NCBI GenBank assembly: GCA_029779995.1
Contig: JAKOZM010000139.1
Location: 1 to 5,288, forward strand
Direction of reading: 5' to 3'
Source of the DNA: Actinomycetes bacterium
Lineage (GTDB): Bacteria > Actinomycetota > Actinomycetes > S36-B12 > UBA10799
Length of the DNA: 5,288 nucleotides
In this document: positions 1-5,288 of the stretch, in pieces
Layout: every line of letters begins with the position of its first letter
Position numbering within the stretch: position 1 is the stretch's first letter
Program-made: the position numbers and the translations under genes
Notes under the pieces: generated by a model
Seen by the model: only the letters and a program-made list of their open reading frames with translations
Databases searched by the model: none
Told to the model about the DNA's origin: nothing

Positions 1-1965
1 CTGGTGCGGATCGGCACCAGCGGCGACGTCGCGGAAGCTGAGCGGCTGGTCTGGCAGTGGTCGCTCAAGTGTGACGCGATCGCGGTGACCGGGATCCGTG
101 AGGCGGCCGCTGCAGGGCTCTATCACGGCGATGTGAGCGCCATTCACGACCTACTGCGCACGACCGCCAGGGTGCCGGTTCGCGACGGTGCCGTGCTCGC
201 GAATGTGTTGCAGGAGTGGGCCATTCGTCACGTGCAGCGGGAATACCCCGGCTGCTTCAGCAATGCCCGCACGGTAGTCCTGGAGGGCAGCCATCACGAA
301 CGGGCCGTCGCGGTCCTGCGTGAGTTCACCGACAACATCGAGTTCGTCGACCCCACCAAGCGAGTCGGCGTGCCGACCTCGCTGGCCGTCAACCCGCTCA
401 CCGCAAAGGCGGCCGAGGCGGGCGTTCTGGCCTGGCGGATGACGCCGCAGCTGGTCAAGGCCCGCAGCACCGGCCCAGTGGCCTGGATGAGCGATCGCCT
501 GGCCCACCGCGCGGCCCGCGACGCCGACGTCATCATTGGTAGCTACTCCGAGCTCATCCGCTTCGGCATCGAGGACCTCTCCGGCAAGACCGTCATCACC
601 AACGCGGTCTCCGAGGCGCGGCTGGCCGAACTCAGCCGTCGGGGAGTCGATCTCGTCATCGACGCGACGCCCCAACCCTTCGACTTCATGGCCGTGACCG
701 CGATGTTCGAGGCGATGGCGGCCGCATTGCACACCGAAGACCGCGAGCTGACGACCGACGACCTGCTCGAGCTCATCCAGCGCGCCGAGCTCACCCCCCG
801 GTTGCTGCGGCCCAATGGCGACAAACGCAAGAGCCGCTTCGCGTTCGTCATCCACCCGTTGTCGCAGCAGTACTTCAAGAACGTCGAACCGCTGCGAGCC
901 ATCACCAAGGTGCCAGGCATGGTTGGAGTCGTCGAGAAGGCCATGGCCTACGCTCCACCGTTCGTTTACAGCCACGTCACCGGGATCACCTCACCCACCG
1001 GGGCCGAAGCGGAGGGCTGGCTGATCACGGTGGGGGGCACGCCCAAGGAGATGCTCGGGCACAGTCCTGAGTTCACCTACTCCCGGCTCTTGGAAGCCGC
1101 TGACCTGGCCAAGAAGCTCGGCGCGCAGGTCATGGGCCTGGGCGCCTTCACGAAGGTCGTCGGCGACGCCGGAGTCACGGTGGCCAAGCGGGCGCCGCTG
1201 CCGGTCACGACCGGTAACAGCTACAGCGCGTCCGGCGCGCTGTGGGCGGCTCACGACGCGATGCGCCAGCTGGGGATCGCCGAGTTGGGCGCGGACGGCA
1301 TCATCCACGGCAAGGCGATGGTCGTGGGCGCGACGGGAGCGATCGGCTCGGTCTGTGCCCGATTGCTCGCCCTGGTGACCGATGAACTCTGGCTGGTGTC
1401 CCCGGAGACGGCCAAGCTGCTAGCGATCAAGCACGAGATCGAGCAGGAGAACCCTCGTGCCGAGATCTTCGTGGCGGGCAATCCGGGGGAGGCGTTGGCT
1501 GAGATGGACCTCATCGTCACGGCCACCTCCGCTGCGGGCAACCGGGTGCTGGACATCATGAAGGTCAAGCCGGGGTGCGTCATCACCGATGTCGCGCGGC
1601 CGCTGGACATGTCCGCAGAAGACGTCGCCAAGCGGCCGGACGTGTTGGTCATCGAGTCGGGCGAGGTCGACCTGCCCGGCGATGTCCACATGCGCGACAT
1701 CGGCCTGCCGCCCGGGGTGGCCTATGCCTGCCTGGCGGAGACCGTTGTGCTGGCCCTGGAGGGTCGCTACGAAACCTTCACGGTGGGCCGCAGCATCGAG
1801 TGGCCCAAGGTCAAGGAGATCTATCAGCTCGGCCTCAAGCATGGGATGAAGCTCGCCACGATCTCCGGGGTCAAGGGGGTCTACACCGACGCCGACTTCG
1901 CTCGGGTGCGGGAAGCAGCATTGGCTGCCCGGGCGCAAGCCGCAGAGGCCACGCCCTCGGCGTAG
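1..1965 (+). CDS. Acyl-ACP reductase-like (AAR-type) oxidoreductase with long N-terminal extension, 5' partial
   Basis: Likely an NAD(P)H-dependent reductase of an acyl thioester to an aldehyde. The frame is open to the left edge; GTG at 4 has no visible ribosome binding site and the protein seems to begin mid-domain, so the true start is probably outside. Numbering from that GTG gives 653 residues. From about 279 to 625 it follows cyanobacterial acyl-ACP reductase as I remember it: RFAFVIHPLS (278-287), TTGNSYSASG (402-411, like TTGNTHTAY), the nucleotide-binding GATGAIG (442-448), and YACLAETVVLALEG around Cys576, matching FACFAEAMLLEFEG, where the family's thioester-forming cysteine lies. 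Cyanobacterial enzymes have about 340 residues, so the first 275 are extra; I do not recognise them, though GVDLVIDATP near 215 has a Rossmann-like strand. The tail is Ala-rich. It heads a probable operon with an SDR and a hydrolase. Family assignment is fairly firm; the substrate is inferred. Confidence 0.8.
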   Translation: MVRIGTSGDVAEAERLVWQWSLKCDAIAVTGIREAAAAGLYHGDVSAIHDLLRTTARVPVRDGAVLANVLQEWAIRHVQREYPGCFSNARTVVLEGSHHERAVAVLREFTDNIEFVDPTKRVGVPTSLAVNPLTAKAAEAGVLAWRMTPQLVKARSTGPVAWMSDRLAHRAARDADVIIGSYSELIRFGIEDLSGKTVITNAVSEARLAELSRRGVDLVIDATPQPFDFMAVTAMFEAMAAALHTEDRELTTDDLLELIQRAELTPRLLRPNGDKRKSRFAFVIHPLSQQYFKNVEPLRAITKVPGMVGVVEKAMAYAPPFVYSHVTGITSPTGAEAEGWLITVGGTPKEMLGHSPEFTYSRLLEAADLAKKLGAQVMGLGAFTKVVGDAGVTVAKRAPLPVTTGNSYSASGALWAAHDAMRQLGIAELGADGIIHGKAMVVGATGAIGSVCARLLALVTDELWLVSPETAKLLAIKHEIEQENPRAEIFVAGNPGEALAEMDLIVTATSAAGNRVLDIMKVKPGCVITDVARPLDMSAEDVAKRPDVLVIESGEVDLPGDVHMRDIGLPPGVAYACLAETVVLALEGRYETFTVGRSIEWPKVKEIYQLGLKHGMKLATISGVKGVYTDADFARVREAALAARAQAAEATPSA

Positions 1966-1989
1966 GCGACCGCCCAGGCGACTGCCCAG
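1966..1989 (+). repeat. Two 12-bp tandem units, GCGACYGCCCAG
   Basis: Units at 1966-1977 and 1978-1989 differ at one base (ACC or ACT). They are followed by a partial unit, GCGAT, from 1990. In the frame of the upstream gene each unit reads Ala-Thr-Ala-Gln. The TAG stop just before the first unit occupies the place of the CAG codon in the repeat phase. Confidence 0.75.
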
Positions 1990-2073
1990 GCGATCAAGGA
2001 CACACCGACGGCGCTCGCCCGGGCATCGCCACAGACCGCGCCAGCGTGCCAGGATGATGTTACCCATCAGTAA
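1966..2073 (+). other. Open in-frame extension beyond the TAG stop of the reductase-like gene
   Basis: After the TAG at 1963-1965 the same frame stays open for 35 codons to a TAA at 2071-2073. The translation is Ala/Thr/Gln-rich, like the tail before the stop, and the first 27 codons end in G or C in 22 cases, as in a real GC-rich gene. The TAA overlaps the AAGGAG of the next gene and would leave 9 nt before its GTG at 2083, a normal operon spacing. I infer that the gene once ended here and was shortened by a nonsense change. Stop-codon readthrough or a sequencing error are alternatives. No promoter or terminator is evident in this interval. Confidence 0.45.
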
Positions 2074-2077
2074 GGAG
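2072..2077 (+). promoter_or_regulatory. Ribosome binding site AAGGAG that sets the SDR start
   Basis: AAGGAG at 2072-2077 lies 5 nt before GTG 2083 and overlaps the competing GTG at 2077. The spacing therefore rules out 2077 and selects 2083. The site also overlaps the TAA that closes the extended frame of the upstream gene. Confidence 0.8.
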
Positions 2078-2082
2078 TGGTC

Positions 2083-2931
2083 GTGAAATCGGTCCAGGGC
2101 AAGAACGTCCTCGTCACCGGAGCAGCCATGGGAATGGGGCGGCTGTTCGCCGAGCGGGCGATCGCCGAAGGTGCCGCCCACGTGGTGCTGTGGGACCTGC
2201 AGGAAGAACGCCTCAACCAGACCCTCGCCGACCTGGCCGATCCGGCCGCTGCACACGGGGTCGCGCTCAGCGGGTTCATCGTCGACGTCTCTGACCTCGA
2301 CGATGTCAAGGTGAGCGCCGACGCTGTGCGCTCCGACATCGGACATGTCGATGTCTTGGTCAACAACGCGGGTGTCGTGCGCGGAAACACCTACTTCTGG
2401 GAGTCCGACTCGATCAAGGACACCAAGCTCACCGTCGATGTCAACACCCTCGCACCGATGTACGTCGCCCGCGAGTTCCTTCCCGGCATGATCGCCAACA
2501 GCGCCGACTGCCGGGTGCTCAACCTCTCGTCGGCCGCCGGCTTCACGCCCAACCCCCGGATGGCCGTGTATGCCGCGTCCAAGTGGGCGGTCATCGGCTG
2601 GTCCGACTCGGTGCGCCTCGAGCTCAAGCAGGCCGGGATCGCCCACGTCATGGTGACCACGGTGTGTCCCTACTACGTCAACACGGGGATGTTCGCGGGC
2701 GCCAAGTCGGCGCCGCTGCTGCCCATCCTCGAGCCCGATCACGTCGTCGACGAGGCATGGAAGGGCATGCTCGGGGGAGTGCCGTTCGTCATCCTGCCCA
2801 AGACGGTCATGCTCAGCGAGGTCCTCAAGGGGCTGGTGCCGATCGGCGTGCGCGACTTCATCGCCGACAACATCATCGGGGTTTACCACACGATGGAAGA
2901 CTTCACGGGCAGGACTGAGTCCACGGCGTGA
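2083..2931 (+). CDS. Short-chain dehydrogenase/reductase, SDR16C/retinol-dehydrogenase-like
   Basis: A 282-residue classical SDR, a typical family length, expected to be a cytoplasmic NAD(P)(H)-dependent alcohol/aldehyde oxidoreductase. Visible motifs are the cofactor-binding TGAAMGMG (12-19), NNAG (94-97), catalytic Ser150 in LSSAAG, and YAASK (Tyr163, Lys167). Then comes CPYYVNTGMF, which resembles the VCPxxVNTGxF stretch of the SDR16C group (retinol and 17-beta-hydroxysteroid dehydrogenases with lipid-like substrates). The C-terminal 60 residues are hydrophobic (ILPKTVMLSEVLKGLVP) and may form a lipid-facing lid or membrane-associated helix. Start GTG 2083 is chosen for its AAGGAG; GTG 2077 lies inside that site. 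It follows the acyl-reductase-like gene and its stop (2929-2931) overlaps a possible GTG start of the hydrolase gene. In this setting it could reduce the aldehyde made upstream to an alcohol, or the reverse; that is inference. Confidence 0.88.
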   Translation: MKSVQGKNVLVTGAAMGMGRLFAERAIAEGAAHVVLWDLQEERLNQTLADLADPAAAHGVALSGFIVDVSDLDDVKVSADAVRSDIGHVDVLVNNAGVVRGNTYFWESDSIKDTKLTVDVNTLAPMYVAREFLPGMIANSADCRVLNLSSAAGFTPNPRMAVYAASKWAVIGWSDSVRLELKQAGIAHVMVTTVCPYYVNTGMFAGAKSAPLLPILEPDHVVDEAWKGMLGGVPFVILPKTVMLSEVLKGLVPIGVRDFIADNIIGVYHTMEDFTGRTESTA

Positions 2932-2942
2932 CCAGCACGGTT

Positions 2943-2947
2943 GGAGG
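2943..2947 (+). promoter_or_regulatory. Ribosome binding site GGAGG before the hydrolase
   Basis: GGAGG lies just past the SDR stop, 4 nt before ATG 2952 and 7 nt before GTG 2955. It favours one of these over GTG 2928, which overlaps the SDR stop (GTGA) but has no good upstream site. Confidence 0.6.
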
Positions 2948-2951
2948 CGAG

Positions 2952-3815
2952 ATGGTGGGCCGCGCCTACCGCGTGCCGGTGTCCTACGGCGCCAACCTCT
3001 TCGCGCAGGAGTATCTCCCCGACGCCGGTCTACCGGTGTCGGGCCCGACGGTTGTCCTGGCCCACGGTTGGTGCATGGAGCACAGCAGTTGGCATCGGGT
3101 CATCGACGCGCTGCTGCGCCGGCTCGACGTCCGGATCGTCACCTATGACCAACGCGGGCACGGCAAGTCGACGATGGGAGTCGAGCACGACCCGAGCGTC
3201 CGGATTCTCGGTGACGACCTGGCCGAGGTCATCGACGCGACGACTCCGGACGGCCCGCTCATCTTGGTCGGCCACTCGATGGGCGGCATGTCGGTGATGG
3301 CGTATGCCGGTCTGCAGGGGGAGAGTTTCACCGAGCGGGTGCGCGGGGTGGTCCTGGCCTCGACGGCAGCCTCGATCGAGGGGCGCGATCCGGTGCCGCT
3401 GGAGGCCCTGATCATGTCGGTCGCGTCCCGAGCACCCGGCATACCTCCGCGGTTGCTCGTCCCGCGACTGGTGCAGGGGCGGTTGCTCTTCGGACACCGC
3501 GCCGCGCGGGAGGATGTCGCGCACGCGATCGACCAGATCAAGCGCACCAAGATGCCGACGATCGGACGGTTCTTCTACGCGATCTCGCAGCACAACGAGG
3601 CAGAGTCGCTGGCGCATTTCGTGCGGGTGCCGACGCACATCATCAGCGGTGACCACGACCGGCTCATCCCGGTGACTTACGCCGAGGCACTTCGTGATCA
3701 CATCCCCACCTCGCACCTGCGGGTGCTGTCCGGGGTCGGCCACATGACCCCCTACGAGGCGGTCGAGGTCATCGTCGACGCCATCATCGACCTCATCGAG
3801 TCCGCAGCCGACTGA
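2952..3815 (+). CDS. Alpha/beta hydrolase fold protein
   Basis: A serine hydrolase of 287 residues from ATG 2952, normal for single-domain members. All landmarks of a working enzyme are present: oxyanion-hole HGW at 38-40, YDQRGHGKS, nucleophile elbow GHSMGG with Ser109, acid Asp236 in SGDHDRLIP, and His264 in GVGHMTP. The cap (about 135-210) is rich in Arg, Leu and Pro. No signal peptide is visible, so it is probably cytoplasmic. The start is uncertain: ATG 2952 and GTG 2955 follow a GGAGG, while GTG 2928 would overlap the SDR stop by 4 nt (GTGA), a translational-coupling arrangement, and add 8 residues. Tight coupling to the SDR and acyl-reductase-like genes suggests an ester, thioester or lipid substrate, but the fold alone does not tell substrate. 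Lipase/esterase, thioesterase and haloperoxidase-like roles are all possible. Confidence 0.9.
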   Translation: MVGRAYRVPVSYGANLFAQEYLPDAGLPVSGPTVVLAHGWCMEHSSWHRVIDALLRRLDVRIVTYDQRGHGKSTMGVEHDPSVRILGDDLAEVIDATTPDGPLILVGHSMGGMSVMAYAGLQGESFTERVRGVVLASTAASIEGRDPVPLEALIMSVASRAPGIPPRLLVPRLVQGRLLFGHRAAREDVAHAIDQIKRTKMPTIGRFFYAISQHNEAESLAHFVRVPTHIISGDHDRLIPVTYAEALRDHIPTSHLRVLSGVGHMTPYEAVEVIVDAIIDLIESAAD

Positions 3816-3837
3816 CCCGCGTGGGGTCGCTTCGCAC

Positions 3838-4020
3838 GTTCACCAGCCTCGGGCGCGCCATTCGCCGAGGTGGGGGCGCTCGCGACCGAGCACAGTGTCG
3901 TCACCGTGGCCGGGATAGAGCCAGGTGTGGTCGTCGTAGACGTCGAAGATTCGCTCCACGACGTCGGTGTGATCTGCTCGACAGGCCTGCCCGGCGTGCT
4001 TGGTGTGGCTGGCCCACCCC
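3838..4020 (+). repeat. Direct repeat, copy 1 (MBL gene tail)
   Basis: This segment aligns with 4836-5014 at an offset of 998. The core 3838-3970 has 7 mismatches in 133 bases and no gaps, including 47 identical bases at 3904-3950. From 3971 on it is gapped and much weaker. The left limit coincides with the MBL stop codon region; the flanking 3816-3837 shows no match to the flank of copy 2. Confidence 0.9.
3840..4020 (-). pseudogene. Remnant of the 3' end of the MBL-fold hydrolase gene
   Basis: The minus strand encodes the last ~60 residues of the metallo-hydrolase gene that lies intact to the right. It shares TDVVERIFDVYDDHTWLYPG, the PGHG histidine (3906-3908) and the ending EWRARGW plus TGA. 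The N-terminal domain with the HxHxDH site is absent, so it cannot be an active enzyme. From 3971 to 4020 similarity fades; one base is lost and one gained, which shifts and then restores the frame. The frame happens to stay open into the NYN gene to an ATG at 4112, but nothing suggests that this is translated. It starts 28 bp past the NYN stop and ends 24 bp from the hydrolase stop, facing that gene. Confidence 0.85.
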
Positions 4021-4024
4021 AGGA

Positions 4025-4045
4025 TCAGGGCTGTCGCATCCCTGA
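4025..4045 (-). terminator. Weak hairpin just after the NYN gene
   Basis: TCAGGG (4025-4030) pairs with CCCTGA (4040-4045) across a 9-nt loop, starting 3 nt after the NYN stop codon on the minus strand. No T-run follows, so a rho-independent terminator is doubtful. It could be a weak terminator or chance. Confidence 0.25.
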
Positions 4046-4048
4046 CGG

Positions 4049-4738
4049 TTACTCGTAGTCGCGTCGGTCGCGGGATGCTTCGAAGGCGGCTCGGTCCAGG
4101 TTCGTGTTCCACACCCGACGCCCATCCGACGTGCGCAGGTGTCCGCCTGCGTAGTTGCCCTCTTCAGCGGCCTTCCGGTTGAACCACGACGTCGTTTCGA
4201 CCTTGGCAACTCGGGAGTCTTCAGCTCGCATGTCTAGAAGCGTGTCCAGAACCGGAACGAGATCCGTGTCGCGCGATGCCAAGATCACGAGATCCACGTT
4301 CTCGCGGAGCGCTTGTCGTATGCAGGTGAGTGCCACGAGAACATCGATGCCCTTCTCCCGGCCTGGACTAGTGGGGATCTTGTGTCCCTTGACGTCCGTA
4401 GCGGGACTTCCATCAGACTGCCGCTGGAACCGATACTTCAGGTCCCGCAAGGTGACATGAGCCCCAGCCCTTCTCCACTCCTCCGCTTGGGCCGAGCATC
4501 GCCGGCTCTGTTCCCAGTCATAGTCCGTGTGAGGCAACCCGCGGAAGACGTGCACCCCGGTGAGGTGCGCCAGTGGGTGCCCCTCTCGTTGACGTTGGTT
4601 CCGAATCCGCGCGACGGTCTGGGCAAAAAGCATGGGATGGATGAGTGCGTCGTGCTTGTCGCCCGCGTGATCAAACACGTCGTGAGCCGTGAGATGGACG
4701 TTCTGGTAGTCGAGGACCACCACCGCACGAAGGGACAT
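4049..4738 (-). CDS. NYN-domain (PIN-like) putative ribonuclease
   Basis: A 229-residue protein of the NYN superfamily (PIN-like metal-dependent RNases, LabA/DUF88 type). The typical acidic motifs appear in order: LDYQNV (Asp10, Asn13), EKGIDV (Asp132) and SRDTDLVPVL (Asp157, Asp159). These would bind the catalytic metal, so the enzyme looks intact. The middle (about 45-125) is rich in Arg and Lys, as expected for nucleic-acid contact. No signal peptide or membrane segment is seen. ATG 4738 is preceded by GGAGG (4744-4748) at a spacing of 5 nt. Two 60-base samples of the gene (4201-4260, 4321-4380) are 57% and 60% GC, against 72% for 3361-3420 in the hydrolase gene, which hints at foreign origin. 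It sits between two copies of the MBL gene tail. NYN proteins are known in RNA processing and in defence-associated settings; the target here is unknown. Family call is strong, function open. Confidence 0.9.
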   Translation of the reverse strand: MSLRAVVVLDYQNVHLTAHDVFDHAGDKHDALIHPMLFAQTVARIRNQRQREGHPLAHLTGVHVFRGLPHTDYDWEQSRRCSAQAEEWRRAGAHVTLRDLKYRFQRQSDGSPATDVKGHKIPTSPGREKGIDVLVALTCIRQALRENVDLVILASRDTDLVPVLDTLLDMRAEDSRVAKVETTSWFNRKAAEEGNYAGGHLRTSDGRRVWNTNLDRAAFEASRDRRDYE

Positions 4739-4743
4739 CGGTC

Positions 4744-4748
4744 CCTCC
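4744..4748 (-). promoter_or_regulatory. Strong ribosome binding site of the NYN gene
   Basis: On the minus strand GAGGAGGG (4743-4750), with core GGAGG, ends 4 to 5 nt before ATG 4738. It lies only a few bases beyond the T-run of the hairpin at 4762-4790, so hairpin and translation start are closely packed. Confidence 0.75.
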
Positions 4749-4755
4749 TCTCATA

Positions 4756-4790
4756 GAAAAATCCCCACCAACCCTCGCGAGCGGTGGGGA
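4756..4790 (-). terminator. Rho-independent terminator-like hairpin between the MBL and NYN genes
   Basis: On the minus strand an 8-bp perfect stem pairs TCCCCACC (4783-4790) with GGTGGGGA (4762-4769) across a 13-nt loop. The loop contains the palindrome CTCGCGAG, and five T residues follow the stem. It lies 47 nt after the MBL stop, where a terminator for that gene would be expected. It is also about 20 nt before the NYN start, with no room for a promoter in between. Transcripts reaching the NYN gene must therefore cross it, so it may act as an attenuator in the NYN leader. Termination activity is inferred from structure only. Confidence 0.65.
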
Positions 4791-4835
4791 ACAATGACAC
4801 CAGTCTGCCAGCGTCGGCGGCCGATCGCAAGGAAA

Positions 4836-5014
4836 GTTCACCAGCCGCGGGCGCGCCACTCGGGGAGGTGGGGGCGCTCGCGACCGAGCACGGTGTCGTC
4901 GCCGTGGCCGGGATAGAGCCAGGTGTGGTCGTCGTAGACGTCGAAGATGCGCTCCACGACGTCGGTGTAGAGCTGCTCGAACGACTGCCCCTGCTGCTTG
5001 GTGTTGCCCACCCC
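4836..5014 (+). repeat. Direct repeat, copy 2 (inside the intact MBL gene tail)
   Basis: Partner of 3838-4020. This copy is the 3' end of a continuous MBL-fold reading frame, so it is the functional version. The two copies lie in the same orientation on either side of the NYN gene. Confidence 0.9.
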
Positions 5015-5288
5015 GCCCGGGAAGAGCGAGTCGCCGGTGATGAGGTGGGTGACTCCGGTTGGGTCGGCGTAGGCCAGTGCGATCCCGCCTTCGGTGTGGC
5101 CGCGCAACAGGATGACGTCGAGGGTGATCTCACCGACCTGGATCTGGTCCCCGTGGTCGAGCCGGTTGGACGGCTCGACCGGGAGGGCGTCAGCGTCGGG
5201 CGAGCCGGCCAGGGTCGGCGCTCCTGACCACCGCGCCATCTCGGCCAGCGCGACGACATGGTCGGGGTGCCGGTGGGTAGTGACGATC
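4838..5288 (-). CDS. MBL-fold metallo-hydrolase, glyoxalase II-like, 5' partial
   Basis: The last 149 residues of a metallo-beta-lactamase-fold hydrolase whose start lies beyond the right edge. Zinc-site motifs are present in order: THRHPDH (HxHxDH, 5258-5278), the GHT histidine (5096-5098), the bridging Asp in TGDSLFPGG (5030-5032) and the PGHG histidine (4904-4906). The SLFPGGVGNTKQ loop and the PGHGDDTVLGRERPHL ending are those of the glyoxalase-II/hydroxyacylglutathione-hydrolase-like branch. Since actinobacteria generally use mycothiol rather than glutathione, a different thioester or another substrate is more likely; this is not decidable here. An in-frame ATG at 5239 is downstream of the essential HxHxDH and is not the start. 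The gene originally faced the alpha/beta hydrolase gene; its tail is duplicated on the far side of the NYN gene. Confidence 0.9.
   Translation of the reverse strand, partial: IVTTHRHPDHVVALAEMARWSGAPTLAGSPDADALPVEPSNRLDHGDQIQVGEITLDVILLRGHTEGGIALAYADPTGVTHLITGDSLFPGGVGNTKQQGQSFEQLYTDVVERIFDVYDDHTWLYPGHGDDTVLGRERPHLPEWRARGW

Noticed and set aside
2077..2082. GTG 2077 as the SDR start
   Set aside because: It overlaps the AAGGAG ribosome binding site, which is correctly spaced only for GTG 2083.
1420..2889. 489-codon open frame on the minus strand across the reductase and SDR genes
   Set aside because: It is the antisense shadow of two well-supported genes in GC-rich DNA; its Asp/His/Arg/Gly-rich translation shows no domain, and it spans an intergenic gap.
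3840..4112. The MBL remnant as a real 90-codon gene starting at ATG 4112
   Set aside because: Its start lies inside the NYN coding sequence, there is no good ribosome binding site, and it lacks the metal-binding N-terminal part; better read as a gene fragment.
3816..4835. Insertion sequence or transposon carrying the NYN gene
   Set aside because: No transposase or integrase frame, no terminal inverted repeats and no short target duplication are visible; the repeats are a neighbouring gene's tail.
3838..5014. Toxin-antitoxin pair or CRISPR-linked locus around the NYN gene
   Set aside because: There is no small partner gene beside the NYN gene, and the two repeat copies are long, diverged and coding, unlike CRISPR repeats.
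4784..5227. 147-codon plus-strand frame opposite the MBL gene, with a similar frame at 3870-4058
   Set aside because: The similarity between the two is explained by the MBL-tail repeat read in antisense; the opposite strand carries the zinc-site motifs.

Overview
The window is high-GC DNA with GTG starts, GGAGG-type ribosome binding sites and dense, mostly GC-ending codons. This points to a GC-rich actinobacterium; genus is not determinable by eye. It holds five protein genes or gene parts, one gene remnant, a terminator-like hairpin and a diverged direct repeat.

Left part (1-3815, plus strand): three genes in a row form a probable operon. The first enters from the left edge. Its C-terminal half looks like the cyanobacterial long-chain acyl-ACP reductase family, including the Rossmann glycine motif and the active-site cysteine context, and it carries about 275 extra N-terminal residues of unrecognised type. 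It is followed by a classical short-chain dehydrogenase of SDR16C/retinol-dehydrogenase-like character, then an alpha/beta hydrolase with a complete catalytic triad. Together they suggest interconversion of acyl thioester, aldehyde and alcohol plus an ester or acyl hydrolysis step. This is a lipid-type pathway by inference; the substrates are unknown. The first gene ends at a TAG that appears to have replaced a CAG inside a short Ala-Thr-Ala-Gln repeat, and the frame then stays open to a TAA touching the next gene's ribosome binding site.

Right part (3816-5288, minus strand): a glyoxalase-II-like metallo-beta-lactamase-fold gene enters from the right edge and ends at 4838. Behind it come a terminator-like hairpin, a NYN-domain (PIN-like) nuclease gene of 229 codons, and a second, truncated copy of the 3' end of the metallo-hydrolase gene. 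The NYN gene is thus bracketed by two diverged copies of its neighbour's tail. In the well-conserved 133-bp core the differences between the copies are nearly all synonymous. This fits a cassette that arrived with its own diverged metallo-hydrolase tail and recombined at the end of the resident gene, leaving the resident gene intact. No transposase, integrase, CRISPR array, tRNA or rRNA was seen.
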